Of a stretch of DNA of 64,000 nt, positions 8,557 through 19,162 are shown piece by piece; within the stretch, counting starts at the first letter, position 1; each line of letters opens with the position of its first letter. Source of the DNA: Cetobacterium_A somerae (GTDB lineage Bacteria; Fusobacteriota; Fusobacteriia; Fusobacteriales; Fusobacteriaceae); the NCBI RefSeq assembly GCF_044784365.2, contig NZ_CP173065.2, one strand, 5' to 3'. A model generated the notes under the pieces. That model saw only the letters and a list, made by a program, of their open reading frames with translations, made no database searches and had not been told where the DNA came from. The position numbers and the translations under genes are program-made.

Positions 8557-9555
8557 TTAAAGTTTCTTTTCCAGCTCTTTTACTCTTTTTAATAGTTCTG
8601 GTAATTTCTTTTGAGCAGCTTTTACTTTTAAGTCATCTTTTAGATTCATTAATGGGTGTCCAGCTAAAACCTGATTATCATCAACATTTCCTATAATACC
8701 GGATTTTGCTCCAACCATTACATTGCTACCAATCTTAATATGTCCTGCAACTCCAACTTGTCCACCTAAAGTTGTATTATCTCCCACTTCAGTACTTCCA
8801 GCTATTCCTACTTGAGATATGATTAAGCAGTTTTGACCAATTATATCATTATGAGCAATTTGAACCAGATTATCTATTTTTGTATATTTTTTAATTACTG
8901 TATTTCCAATCGTTCCTCTATCAATTGTTGTATTGGCACCTATTTCTACAAAATCTTCAAGAATTACAGATCCTATCTGATCTATTTTTGTATTATTTCC
9001 ATTTACCTTTACAAAACCAAATCCATCTGATCCAATTACTGCTCCTGGTTGAATAACACACTCTTTTCCAATTTTACAAAACTCTCTTATTGTTACATTT
9101 GGATAAATTACTGTATTATCCCCTATCTCGACCCCTTCACATATTGTTACATTTGGATAAATCATTACATTTTTTCCAAGTTTAACATCATGCCCAATAT
9201 AAGCATTTATTCCAACAGTTGTTCCTTCACCTATTATAGCTGATTCTTCAACTAATTTTTCCATTTTTTTCAGCTTTCTTTTAAAAAATGCTAATAACTT
9301 AGGCATTAAAACTCTTGGATTATCCTTTACTAGTAAATATGTCTTTCCATTTTCTGGTAATACCATTCCAAATGGAACAATTACAACACTTGCTTTAGTT
9401 TCGTCTAATTTTTTTAAAAATTTTTCATCTGATGCAAAAGTTACTTCTCCTTCTTCAGCTTGAAAAAAGGGAGATAACCCTGTAATGTTTACCTTGGCAT
9501 CTCCCTTTACCTCACATTCAAGAAGGGTTATTAACTCATCTATTTTATAAGTCAT
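8557..9555 (-). CDS. lpxD: UDP-3-O-acylglucosamine N-acyltransferase (lipid A)
   Basis: Adds the N-linked hydroxyacyl chain to UDP-3-O-acylglucosamine, the third step of lipid A synthesis, using acyl-ACP. The 332 residues comprise an N-terminal uridine-binding LpxD domain (to about 100), a long left-handed beta helix made of hexapeptide repeats (for example IGEGTTVGINAYIG) with the QIAHNDIIGQN segment carrying the catalytic His, and a C-terminal helix. It shows directly that the organism makes lipid A. It is the last gene of the envelope operon, 21 bases after the skp-like gene. Confidence 0.95.
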   Translation of the reverse strand: MTYKIDELITLLECEVKGDAKVNITGLSPFFQAEEGEVTFASDEKFLKKLDETKASVVIVPFGMVLPENGKTYLLVKDNPRVLMPKLLAFFKRKLKKMEKLVEESAIIGEGTTVGINAYIGHDVKLGKNVMIYPNVTICEGVEIGDNTVIYPNVTIREFCKIGKECVIQPGAVIGSDGFGFVKVNGNNTKIDQIGSVILEDFVEIGANTTIDRGTIGNTVIKKYTKIDNLVQIAHNDIIGQNCLIISQVGIAGSTEVGDNTTLGGQVGVAGHIKIGSNVMVGAKSGIIGNVDDNQVLAGHPLMNLKDDLKVKAAQKKLPELLKRVKELEKKL

Positions 9556-9576
9556 TTTATCCCTCTCTATTTTTTA

Positions 9577-10062
9577 TTAGTTTACTTTTTTACTTTTTTC
9601 CATAACATTTAACACTTTTGGAGTTATATTTTCTCCTCCAAATTTAATTGCACCTTGCTCAAGAACATAGTCATACTTATCTGATCTTGCTACGTTTTGA
9701 ATAGAAATATTTATTAATCTATCTATCTCTTGCATTTTTTTTGCTTCTTCATTTGAAAGTTTAGCTTGAGACTCTCTTACTAATTTTTGAAATGCTGCAA
9801 CTTTTTCTTCAAAAGCCTTTTTTTCAGCTTCAGTTACATCTTTCCCTTTTCCTTGTAATTCAACTTGAAGTTTTTGTAATTCAATCTCTTTCTTTTGTAA
9901 TGTAGTCTCTAAAGTTTGTTTTTCTTTAGTTAAATTATCTCTAATAACTTTTGTTTGTGAGTATTTTGCAAATAACTCTTGACTATTTACATATCCTACT
10001 TTTAATGCGAAAGCAGATGTAGATACTGCTGCTAACATTGCTATTATTGCTATTTTCTTCAT
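9577..10062 (-). CDS. Periplasmic chaperone, OmpH/Skp family
   Basis: A 161-residue periplasmic holdase for outer-membrane proteins. A clear signal peptide ends near ASTSAFA (about residue 19), followed by VGYVNSQELF, the family's N-terminal strand, then a long charged coiled coil (about 40-125) and a C-terminal return strand with the YVLEQGAIKFGG segment. Skp works as a trimer with coiled-coil arms; that is family knowledge. It lies between bamA and lpxD, the classical Gram-negative order bamA-skp-lpxD. Confidence 0.88.
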   Translation of the reverse strand: MKKIAIIAMLAAVSTSAFALKVGYVNSQELFAKYSQTKVIRDNLTKEKQTLETTLQKKEIELQKLQVELQGKGKDVTEAEKKAFEEKVAAFQKLVRESQAKLSNEEAKKMQEIDRLINISIQNVARSDKYDYVLEQGAIKFGGENITPKVLNVMEKSKKVN

Positions 10063-10089
10063 TGTGAATCCTCCATATATATATATTTA

Positions 10090-12171
10090 TTAGAATGATT
10101 GTCCCATATTAAAGTAGAATTTCATTCCACTTTCTTCTGAATTTCCTACTGGCCATCCAAAGTCAAATCTTAATGGTCCTACTGGTGTATTAACTCTTAA
10201 TCCAACTCCCACTGTTGTTCCTATATCATCTGGGAATCTAGCATCTCTTTTTTCATTTAAATATCCTGGGTCTTCCCCTTGATAATCCCATGCTCTTCCT
10301 ATATCTGAGAATAGAACAAATCCTAATACATCATTTATTTGAGTTCTATTTTCTATTGTTGCAGTTATCTTTTGTGTTCCTTGGTAGAATCCTCCATCGT
10401 ATCCTCTAAGAGTACTTCCTCCTCCTACCCAGAATCTTTGAGATTCCGGAGTAGTTGTAGTCATAACTCCTCCTACAGCTCTATATGCAAATGTATTATT
10501 TTTAAATAATCCTCTATGATACTTTCTTAATTCTAAAGTTGTATTAGCAAAAGTTCCAGAATCTATTGTATCAGCATATCCTACTTCAACTTGATATTTT
10601 CCATACCAACCAGATGTTGGATTCCAATAGCTATTTCTTGTATCATATGTTATCGACGGATAAACACTAAATAATCCATAACTTCTCTTATCTCCCCATT
10701 TATTAAGTAAATCATTTTCAGGAGTAGAATAAATTGCTAATTCCGACTTATCAGCCTTTTCTGTTATATATTCAGCTTTAGTTCCTAAACCTAATCTTAA
10801 GTTTTTAGTTAATCCTTTTCCTATATTTAACTTAGCACCATATGTATCTGTCTCATTGAAAAGTACACTGTCACTATTTTCATATTCGTTTTTATATAAA
10901 CTCCATCCCCAAGATATTCTATCTGTACCTTTTATCCAAGGATCTGAGAAATTGATTGAGAAACTTGTATAATTTTCATCTGATTTTTCAAAAGTTACTC
11001 CTAACTCTTGCCCTTTACCCTGCCAGTTCATATCTTTTACTGATAACATCCCTAGTAATCCTATCTCTGATCCATAAGATACCGCTCCTTGTAAAGTTGC
11101 AGTTCTCTCCTCTTCTAATAGAAGAACTAAGTCAACACCTTGATTTTCTCCTGGTGCTGGTTTTGTTTCGTATTTTACATTTTTAAAATATCCTGTTCTC
11201 ATTAAATTTGATACAGTCTCATTATAATCATTTATATTAAATACTTCACCAGGTTGTATCTCTATTTCTCTTTCAACTACATAATCTCTAGTTTTTAATA
11301 ATGTATCAGTAGCTTTTCTTCTTTGACCTTTTTGTTTAGTAACCATTTTTGTGAAATTAACTTTATCCACTGTACCTTCATTAATTACTATTGTTAAGTC
11401 ATTACCACCAGTTAAATCAATATCTTCTATTTCAGCTAAAACATAACCATCTTCATTATATTTTTTTAATATTTTATCTCTAGCATCTCTCAGATTATTA
11501 AGATTTAAAACTTTTCCTGGTTCTATATTAATTAAACTTTTTAATTCTTCTGTAGTATATTTAGTATTTCCCTTAATTTGAACTCCATTTATAATTGGAT
11601 TTTCAATAACAGAATACACAACAACTAATCCTTCTGGGTATTGGTATACATCAGGTATAACCTCTCTATACATCCCTGTTTCTAAAAGCTCTCTTTGTCC
11701 TTTAATTATTTTATTTTTTGAAAAATACCCTCCAACTTTAATTGGTATTTTCTTTGCAACTTCATTAACAGGAACATTTACACTACCAATTATTTCTAAA
11801 CTAGAAACAACTAATGTCGTATCTACTCTCTCTCTTTCAGAAGCTGGTAAAATACCTTGCTTTTCTAAAAGTTCTTTAGTATCTTTTTTCTCTTTTACGT
11901 CTACTACTAGTTTTATTCCTCCATCATAAACTTGAGGATAAATAGCCAATTCGTCTATATAATCACTTTTCTTTATGTTGTTATAGTCTTTTAATAATCC
12001 CTCTGTTGAGAATACTTGACCTTTCTTTAAACTCATCTTTTGTATTAAAACATCTTGAGGTATTTCGTTTAAGTTTTTAAACTCTACCCCTTTTACTAAA
12101 TATTCTCCCTCTGCTCCAAATGAAACTATAGAAGCTACTAGTGATATTATTCCGATTAGGTGCTTTTTCAT
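10090..12171 (-). CDS. bamA: Outer-membrane protein assembly factor BamA (Omp85)
   Basis: Folds and inserts beta-barrel proteins into the outer membrane. The 693-residue protein has a signal peptide (cleavage near SFGAEG, about residue 20), several POTRA repeats up to about residue 350 and a C-terminal barrel containing VGGGSTLRGYDGGFYQGT, the conserved lid-loop Arg-Gly-Tyr motif. It ends in an aromatic residue (…MGQSF), the usual outer-membrane C-terminal signal. It is somewhat shorter than the E. coli protein (about 800), so it may have fewer POTRA repeats. It lies directly after tamB. No TamA paralogue is in the window, so BamA may also partner the TamB-like protein. Confidence 0.94.
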   Translation of the reverse strand: MKKHLIGIISLVASIVSFGAEGEYLVKGVEFKNLNEIPQDVLIQKMSLKKGQVFSTEGLLKDYNNIKKSDYIDELAIYPQVYDGGIKLVVDVKEKKDTKELLEKQGILPASERERVDTTLVVSSLEIIGSVNVPVNEVAKKIPIKVGGYFSKNKIIKGQRELLETGMYREVIPDVYQYPEGLVVVYSVIENPIINGVQIKGNTKYTTEELKSLINIEPGKVLNLNNLRDARDKILKKYNEDGYVLAEIEDIDLTGGNDLTIVINEGTVDKVNFTKMVTKQKGQRRKATDTLLKTRDYVVEREIEIQPGEVFNINDYNETVSNLMRTGYFKNVKYETKPAPGENQGVDLVLLLEEERTATLQGAVSYGSEIGLLGMLSVKDMNWQGKGQELGVTFEKSDENYTSFSINFSDPWIKGTDRISWGWSLYKNEYENSDSVLFNETDTYGAKLNIGKGLTKNLRLGLGTKAEYITEKADKSELAIYSTPENDLLNKWGDKRSYGLFSVYPSITYDTRNSYWNPTSGWYGKYQVEVGYADTIDSGTFANTTLELRKYHRGLFKNNTFAYRAVGGVMTTTTPESQRFWVGGGSTLRGYDGGFYQGTQKITATIENRTQINDVLGFVLFSDIGRAWDYQGEDPGYLNEKRDARFPDDIGTTVGVGLRVNTPVGPLRFDFGWPVGNSEESGMKFYFNMGQSF

Positions 12172-12188
12172 CCCAAATTGCCCTCCAA

Positions 12189-15100
12189 TTATTTTTTATT
12201 AGAAAAAATATCTTTTATACTATTATATTTTCTTTCAAACTTAAAATCAACATAATAATTTAATTTTCCTTTTTTCTTTTCATCAATCATATTTGCATCG
12301 TTTAATTTTGCTACTCCTACTCCATAAGACCATCCTGATTTATATCTTCTCTCTACTTTAAAATCTAACTGATTTACAGAGTTAGAAAACTCATTACTTT
12401 GACTTTCACTATCAGACCCACCTATATCATACTTCGTTCCATCTATTATTCCTAGCTTTAAAATCCAAAAATATTTATCTTTATATATAGGATTCTCCGC
12501 TTCTAAATATGCACCAAATCCAAATACATTTGGATCTTGTGTTTTTGGATCATCTGAATTAGCTAAAACCTCTTGATTAAAGACATCTGATACTATCCTA
12601 AATTTAGATATATGAAAAACATTTTGGATAGTTCTTGATATTGGTCTTAATAAAGTACTTGAAATTTGACTATCTATAATAGTTTTAAATAACAATGCCA
12701 CTACGTTTTTATCATTACCCTCTCCACTTCCGTCGAAAAGATTTTTCAAACTACTGCTTTCACTTCCTTGATTAGTTACTATATTTAATCTTAAACTATT
12801 TAGCTCTCCTTGTAAAGATATTTCTACATTCCCATTAGCCGTTAATGAAGATACATCAAATATTAAATTCGGATTAAAATCTGAAATTAAGCCATTTTTT
12901 TTATCCGCTAAAAGTAATGCTCTAGTAACAGTAAAGTCTTCGCTTCCCAGAACAAAGCTACCTTTTTGTATTTCTAATTCACCAACTACACCAATCTTTT
13001 CATTTTTTCCAACAATATTAAATCTTCCTAATAAAACACCTTGAACATCTTGAGCAAAAGTTGATATATCTGGTATGTTTATATTTATACCATCTCTTAT
13101 CATAACCCCTATATTAAACTCAGGAGTTTCATTTAATCCACTCTTTATTTCAAAATCTTTTCCCAATCTTTTACTCTCGCCAATTATAGCTCTAGTCTTA
13201 TCTATTATAAAATTTAAAATCGTTAAAATCAAGCCCTTATCTTCTTTTAGTATTCCCGTTATTTCACCATTATTTATAATAACATTTCCAGATACTTTAT
13301 TTTCAGAATATACTAAATTTGTTGAAAGATCTATTTTAAAATAATCTTTTAATTGATAAATCATATTTTTTAAAGTTATATTAAATGCATAGTCTAAATT
13401 TTTATAAAACTCATCGTCTGCCTTTATCTCATCTAATGATGGTAACTTTAAATAACCTTTTCCTTTTATTTCACCATCATTTAACTTTCCTTCTAAGGAA
13501 TTTACTGTTAATCTTTCATTATCAATCTTTAAAATCATATTTAAATTATTTAAATTTAATAGAGCTTTTGGTAGAGTTGCATTAAAATCAATTAAATCTA
13601 TATAGCCACTATTTTCTTTTAAATCACTTGATAACTGTACATCTATATTAGCTGTTCCACTAATATCTTTTAAATTATCCTTTGATAAAATTGCATTTAA
13701 AAAACTTAAATCTATATTTTTTGAAAAAATATTAAAGTTGTATTCTTGATTTGAGATTATATACTCTCCTTTTCCTTTTATCATATTTTTTTCATAATAC
13801 GCTAAAATTTCATTAATTTTTAAAATCTCTTTATCTCCTGCTAACTCCAAAGAAATATCGTCAAAATTAAATCCTTTAATTTCGTACTCTCCATCATATA
13901 ATTTTAAATTATATTGTGGATTATCTAAATAACCTTTAACTTCACTTTCTATTCCTATACTTCCACTCATATCCTTTACATTTATTACACCTTGAAAATC
14001 CCTTAGATGCAGTGTTTGTTTTGGAATATTGTATTCTATTGTTTTCTCAATTAAATTAACACTACCCTTTGAGAATAAAACTCTTTTTCCTTCTAAGCTA
14101 AATATGTCTAAATTATCTATATATAGTATATTTTCCTTATCATTTTTTAAATATTTTAAAGTTGAAGTTAAATTTGGTAATATATCGCCATTTAAATATA
14201 CTCTATCAATATTTACTCCTGCACTTGCTTCAATAACTCCATCAGATATTTGTCCTTCAACTCTAGATAATACACGATATTTTAGTGCTTTAAAATTATA
14301 ATATTTTGATAAATTTTCTTCCAATATATTAAGTATAAACTTTCCATCTTTTTCTTTTAAATTATATTTTCCACTAGCTAAACTTTGATTTAATTTAAAC
14401 TTCTCTGTTGATATAGTGTTATCTTTATATAAAATATCTCCACTCATTGATACCAAAGCTTTATTTGGCATTTCTAAGTATGCTTCTTTTACTTGTGCAT
14501 CAGCTTGAAACTCTTCAAAAGTTCCTGATATATTTCCATATACATTTTCTAAAAGTAAAACTACACTACTTTTTTCAAATTCACTACTTTTTAATCCTGT
14601 TATATGATAATTCAAATCCAACTTTTTATCTAAGATATCAACTTCTCCTCGGACTTTAAATAATCCATTTCTTATATCAGATATTGTTAATTTCCCATTA
14701 TCAAATGTAGAGTCAATTTTTATACCTTGCACTTTAATTTTTTTGTATTTTCCTTCTCTTAACTCTCCTTGAATATTAGCCTGAATTCCATTATCATTAA
14801 TCACTGAAACATTCGCATAAGCATCTAAAAGAATATCTTTATTTTCTATTTTTAAATCATTAACTACTCCTCGTAAAATAAATTTATCTCTCTCTCCAGC
14901 TATCTCACCTATAAAATCTAATTTTGTATCTAAATTTAGATTGCTCAACAAACTTTTTTCACGAAGATTTTTTGTATGCATTTTAAATTTATATTTTAAA
15001 TTTTCTCTATTTAACTCTCCAACGACTTGTAAAACCATCTGTCCATCTTTATTAATCATTGAAATCTCTTCAAAGTTAATTACTTTATCTTTTTCTTGAG

Positions 15101-16526
15101 CTTTTAAAAAGAAATCATAATTATTAAGTAAATTACTACCTGCTAAATCTAATAACTCTAATGTTTGAGTTTTTAAATTATAAGACATTACAAGCTTTTT
15201 ATCTTGATATAAGTTTAATATCTCCTCTTTCTTTTTATATTCTCCATTTAAATTAATAAAATTTGAAATAACATCAAATTTTAAATCTTCTCCATTTAAA
15301 TCTAAAGCTACTTCATATGTTAAATCTTTTTTATATTCCAATCCTGAAGCTAATATATTCAAACTATTTCCTGACAAAGTCAATATTCCATCTTTAAATA
15401 AGACTTTCCCATTTAAGTTACTAATCTCTACTCCAGAAGAGACAAAAGGATAACCATTATATAAAATTTCAGCTTTAAAACCTTGACTTTTCTCATAAGA
15501 CAATTGAACATCAACATTTTTAAATTTTAAATTGTCTAAAGGTAAATTTAAATCTCCTAATAATTTATAACTTTTAGTAACAGAATAAGGTAAATCTTTA
15601 AATTTAAAATCAACCTTCACTCCTGATTTCTCTGAATAAAAAACATCAAAAGTTCCAGGATTATTTTCTAACAAGTATGTAAAATTAACATCAATTTTAT
15701 CTTTTCTAAAATCAATCTTACCATTTACATTCTCTACTTTACTACTTAGACCATCATATGTTACTGTTCCATTTTTAAGTTCAGCATCTCCAGTTAATCC
15801 ACTTGTTGCAATAGTCAAATTCATATCGAATAATCCTGTAGCTCCACTTATTTCTTTATCATCATAACCATACTGAATAAGCTCTGGCTTAACTACAATA
15901 TTTTTTAAAACTATATTCATATCTAAAGGTTCATTTAAATTATTAAATCTATATTCATATTTTTCTTTTTGACATTCACCTTTAAACTCTAAATCTATAC
16001 CTGTTATTTTATTAAATGAAACATATCCATTTACATTATTCAACTCTTGTTTTATTTCTCTTGAATATGTTGTATCTCGAAATAAAAGCTCACCATCTTT
16101 TACTGTTATTATATCTATTGGAACTGCTGTTCCTGCTTTAGCTGTAGATTCCCCTTTAGTTCCACTAGAAAAAGCATCTACAATATTTACACTCTCTCCC
16201 TTTCGCTCTATATGAACCCATGGTTTTTCAACGTTAATCTCTTTCAATCTAAAGTTTTTTAATGATTCTTTTGAATATGTTATAACTACCTTGGGAGCTT
16301 TTACTATTACATCATCTCCCTTTGATAATACCACATCAGTTATATCAATCTCTCCAAATTTTGGAAATTTAATTTCTTGAGAAGATATTGTTGGCCCTAC
16401 TGCTATTTTCAATATAATTTCTACAACTTTTGGTAAATTATATTTAATTAACAATCCTCCACTCAAAAAAATAAAAATGGAAAGAGATATGATTATTAAT
16501 TTTTTGTATTTTTCAAAAATTCTCAT
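12189..16526 (-). CDS. TamB-like envelope assembly / lipid transport protein (DUF490)
   Basis: A 1445-residue AsmA-clan protein: one N-terminal membrane segment (about 12-30), a very long run of short beta-strand repeats expected to form a hydrophobic groove across the periplasm, and a C-terminal DUF490 domain with the typical late segment around GRFNIVGKNEKIGVVGELE and VLLADKKNGL. TamB relatives help insert outer-membrane proteins and move phospholipids between the membranes. It lies 17 bases before bamA and after rsmG. The sequence is rich in Asn, Lys and Ile but unbroken over 4.3 kb. The exact role (protein versus lipid) cannot be decided from sequence. Confidence 0.88.
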   Translation of the reverse strand: MRIFEKYKKLIIISLSIFIFLSGGLLIKYNLPKVVEIILKIAVGPTISSQEIKFPKFGEIDITDVVLSKGDDVIVKAPKVVITYSKESLKNFRLKEINVEKPWVHIERKGESVNIVDAFSSGTKGESTAKAGTAVPIDIITVKDGELLFRDTTYSREIKQELNNVNGYVSFNKITGIDLEFKGECQKEKYEYRFNNLNEPLDMNIVLKNIVVKPELIQYGYDDKEISGATGLFDMNLTIATSGLTGDAELKNGTVTYDGLSSKVENVNGKIDFRKDKIDVNFTYLLENNPGTFDVFYSEKSGVKVDFKFKDLPYSVTKSYKLLGDLNLPLDNLKFKNVDVQLSYEKSQGFKAEILYNGYPFVSSGVEISNLNGKVLFKDGILTLSGNSLNILASGLEYKKDLTYEVALDLNGEDLKFDVISNFINLNGEYKKKEEILNLYQDKKLVMSYNLKTQTLELLDLAGSNLLNNYDFFLKAQEKDKVINFEEISMINKDGQMVLQVVGELNRENLKYKFKMHTKNLREKSLLSNLNLDTKLDFIGEIAGERDKFILRGVVNDLKIENKDILLDAYANVSVINDNGIQANIQGELREGKYKKIKVQGIKIDSTFDNGKLTISDIRNGLFKVRGEVDILDKKLDLNYHITGLKSSEFEKSSVVLLLENVYGNISGTFEEFQADAQVKEAYLEMPNKALVSMSGDILYKDNTISTEKFKLNQSLASGKYNLKEKDGKFILNILEENLSKYYNFKALKYRVLSRVEGQISDGVIEASAGVNIDRVYLNGDILPNLTSTLKYLKNDKENILYIDNLDIFSLEGKRVLFSKGSVNLIEKTIEYNIPKQTLHLRDFQGVINVKDMSGSIGIESEVKGYLDNPQYNLKLYDGEYEIKGFNFDDISLELAGDKEILKINEILAYYEKNMIKGKGEYIISNQEYNFNIFSKNIDLSFLNAILSKDNLKDISGTANIDVQLSSDLKENSGYIDLIDFNATLPKALLNLNNLNMILKIDNERLTVNSLEGKLNDGEIKGKGYLKLPSLDEIKADDEFYKNLDYAFNITLKNMIYQLKDYFKIDLSTNLVYSENKVSGNVIINNGEITGILKEDKGLILTILNFIIDKTRAIIGESKRLGKDFEIKSGLNETPEFNIGVMIRDGININIPDISTFAQDVQGVLLGRFNIVGKNEKIGVVGELEIQKGSFVLGSEDFTVTRALLLADKKNGLISDFNPNLIFDVSSLTANGNVEISLQGELNSLRLNIVTNQGSESSSLKNLFDGSGEGNDKNVVALLFKTIIDSQISSTLLRPISRTIQNVFHISKFRIVSDVFNQEVLANSDDPKTQDPNVFGFGAYLEAENPIYKDKYFWILKLGIIDGTKYDIGGSDSESQSNEFSNSVNQLDFKVERRYKSGWSYGVGVAKLNDANMIDEKKKGKLNYYVDFKFERKYNSIKDIFSNKK

Positions 16527-16552
16527 ATCTCTTCCCTCCCTAATTAGTATAT

Positions 16553-17257
16553 TTATAATGGTTTTTTTAAAGCCACTCCAGCTCTTCTTGGGTATTTTTT
16601 ATCTGTTGATTTTTCTTTTAAAATTTCAACAACTAATCTTTCATCACCGTAATTTGGTAACTTATATCTATGTATTTTAACAATTTTTGCACCTAAAGTT
16701 TCTAGCGCATTTGTTGCTTCTCCTTCTTCCTCTGTACCAGCCATTTTTTGAGCTAAAAAATGACCTTCAACTTTTATAAAAGGAATCATATACTCTAAAA
16801 TAACATTTAATTTATTAACTCCTCTACAAAGTCCTATATCAAAACTTTCTCTATTAGAATCATTTATATAATCTTCTGCTCTAGAATTAACTACAGTTAC
16901 ATTTTCTAAATTTAATAACTCTTTTACATTTTGTAAAAATGTTGTCTTTTTACCTACAGAATCCATTAATACAAACTCTATATTGGGATTAAAAATAGCT
17001 AAAACCATCCCTGGAAATCCAGCTCCAGTTCCTATATCTATAGCTTTCGTCCCATTTTTCTCATCCAATAAATTTTGTAAAAGAAGAGAATCTAAAAAAT
17101 GCTTCTCTATCGCATCTTTAGTATCTCTGATGGCTGTTAAATTTGTATGCTTATTATAAGCTACCAAATATTCTAAATACTTTATTAAATTATCAATTTT
17201 TTTATCTGTATATTTTAATCCTATTTTTTTTATTCCTTCAACTAAATACTCTCTCAT
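16553..17257 (-). CDS. rsmG: 16S rRNA m7G527 methyltransferase
   Basis: Methylates G527 of 16S rRNA using S-adenosylmethionine. The 234-residue protein has the SAM-binding motif AIDIGTGAGFPG, the acidic end of the next strand (FVLMDSVGKK) and the LAQKMAG segment typical of GidB/RsmG. Its ATG directly abuts the mnmG stop codon with no gap, so the two are likely translationally coupled, as in many bacteria (gidA-gidB). Its loss is known elsewhere to give low-level streptomycin resistance. Confidence 0.94.
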   Translation of the reverse strand: MREYLVEGIKKIGLKYTDKKIDNLIKYLEYLVAYNKHTNLTAIRDTKDAIEKHFLDSLLLQNLLDEKNGTKAIDIGTGAGFPGMVLAIFNPNIEFVLMDSVGKKTTFLQNVKELLNLENVTVVNSRAEDYINDSNRESFDIGLCRGVNKLNVILEYMIPFIKVEGHFLAQKMAGTEEEGEATNALETLGAKIVKIHRYKLPNYGDERLVVEILKEKSTDKKYPRRAGVALKKPL

Positions 17258-19147
17258 CTATTTATTTCCTTTCAACTTTAAATACATTAATAGAACTTGA
17301 ATATCCGCTGGAGAAACTCCTGAAATTCTTGAAGCTTGTCCAATATTATATGGTCTTACTTGCTTCAATTTATCTTTTGCTTCTTTTGGCATATTTTCTA
17401 AAGAGTCATAATCCATATCTTCTGGAAGTTTTTTATTTTCTAATCCTTTATGCTTTTCTATCATTTTCAAAGATTTTTGAATATATCCTGAATATTTAAC
17501 TTGTACCTCAACTTGGTACTCTGTATCTTCATCGTAAGACCCTAAATCAAACTTTTCTATTAATTCAGAAATATATTTTATATCTGAATATGTTACTTCT
17601 GGTCTTCTTAATAACTCTAATAAAGTTATTCCTGATTTTACTTCAGGTTCATTGGCTTTTATCAAAATTTCATTAACTCTTGGGTTACTACTTCCTACGT
17701 GTTGCTTTTCTAATTTTTCTATTATTTCAGCAACATCCTTTTCTTTCTTTTGAACTCTTGCATATTCTTCTTCAGAAACTAAACCAATATCATATCCTAT
17801 TTTAGATAATCTTAAATCTGCATTATCTTCTCTTAGAACCAATCTATACTCACTTCTTGCGGTAAACATTCTATATGGCTCATTTGTTCCTTTTGAAACT
17901 AAATCATCAATTAATGTTCCTATATACGAATCTGCTCTATCTAAAATAATAGGTTCTTTTCCAAATACTTTTCTTGTAGCATTTATCCCTGCCATAAGTC
18001 CTTGAGATCCTGCTTCTTCATAACCTGATGTTCCATTTATTTGTCCAGCTAAAAATAGGTTTTCCACTTTTTTAGTTTCTAAACTATATTTTATCTCTTC
18101 TGGAATTATGTAGTCATACTCTATTGCGTAAGCATATCTCATTATTTTTGCATTCTCTAAACCTTCTATGCCTTTTAACATTTTATATTGAACATCTGTT
18201 GGTAATGACGAAGAAAATCCACTAATATAAACCTCGTTAGTATCATATCCCTCTTTTTCTAAGAAAAGATGATGTCTATCTTTATCCGGATATCTAAATA
18301 CTTTATCCTCTATTGATGGACAATATCTAGGTCCTGTTCCTTGAATTGTTCCATTAAATAGAGGCGATCTGTCTTTATTTGAAATAATTGTGTCATGAAC
18401 TCCTTGGTTTGTAAATACCATATGACAAGGAATCTGTTTTCTAGATAAAACTTCTTCTGCAGTTGTTCTACTTGAAAATTTTAATACTCCTTGATCTCCT
18501 GGTTGAACCTCTACCTTTGAATAATCTATTGTTCTAGCATCTATTCTTGGTGGAGTTCCTGTTTTAAATCTTCCTAATTTTAACCCCAATGTTTCTAATG
18601 ATACTGGTAATTCTTCTGAAGATAACTCTCCCATTCTTCCGCCTTGAAATTGCTTTTCTCCAATATGAATTAAACCTCTCATGAATGTTCCAGTTGCTAT
18701 TACTACAGCTTTTGCTCTGTACTCTACACCCTCTTTAGTTTTTACTCCAACAACTTTACTATCTTCAACGATAATCTCTGTTACCATTCCTTGTATAACA
18801 TCTAAGTTTTCTGTATTTTCAAGAGTTTTTTTCATCTCTTTACTATAATTTACCTTGTCTGCTTGTGCTCTTAAAGATCTTACTGCTGGACCTTTCTTTG
18901 TATTTAATACTCTAATTTGGATAAATGTTTTATCTATATTTCTTCCCATTTCTCCACCTAAAGCGTCTATTTCTTTCACTAAATGAGACTTAGCTGGCCC
19001 TCCTAAAGATGGATTACAAGACATATATCCAATATTATCTAATAATATCGTAAAGATAGCTGTTTTAGCTCCCATTCTTGCTGCTGCTAATGCTGCTTCA
19101 CATCCTGCATGTCCTGCACCTACAACTATAACATCAAAATTTTGCAT
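17258..19147 (-). CDS. mnmG: tRNA uridine-5-carboxymethylaminomethyl modification enzyme MnmG
   Basis: FAD-dependent subunit that, with the GTPase MnmE, builds the cmnm5 group on U34 of several tRNAs. The 629 residues start with the FAD loop VVGAGHAGCEAALAAARMG, then SCNPSLGGPAKSHL, the GTFMRGLIHIG region and the C-terminal GidA helical domain around YSGYIQKS. Length agrees with the family. The gene lies 15 bases after ktrA and abuts rsmG; mnmE is not in this window. Confidence 0.96.
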   Translation of the reverse strand: MQNFDVIVVGAGHAGCEAALAAARMGAKTAIFTILLDNIGYMSCNPSLGGPAKSHLVKEIDALGGEMGRNIDKTFIQIRVLNTKKGPAVRSLRAQADKVNYSKEMKKTLENTENLDVIQGMVTEIIVEDSKVVGVKTKEGVEYRAKAVVIATGTFMRGLIHIGEKQFQGGRMGELSSEELPVSLETLGLKLGRFKTGTPPRIDARTIDYSKVEVQPGDQGVLKFSSRTTAEEVLSRKQIPCHMVFTNQGVHDTIISNKDRSPLFNGTIQGTGPRYCPSIEDKVFRYPDKDRHHLFLEKEGYDTNEVYISGFSSSLPTDVQYKMLKGIEGLENAKIMRYAYAIEYDYIIPEEIKYSLETKKVENLFLAGQINGTSGYEEAGSQGLMAGINATRKVFGKEPIILDRADSYIGTLIDDLVSKGTNEPYRMFTARSEYRLVLREDNADLRLSKIGYDIGLVSEEEYARVQKKEKDVAEIIEKLEKQHVGSSNPRVNEILIKANEPEVKSGITLLELLRRPEVTYSDIKYISELIEKFDLGSYDEDTEYQVEVQVKYSGYIQKSLKMIEKHKGLENKKLPEDMDYDSLENMPKEAKDKLKQVRPYNIGQASRISGVSPADIQVLLMYLKLKGNK

Positions 19148-19162
19148 TTTTACTCCTCTCTA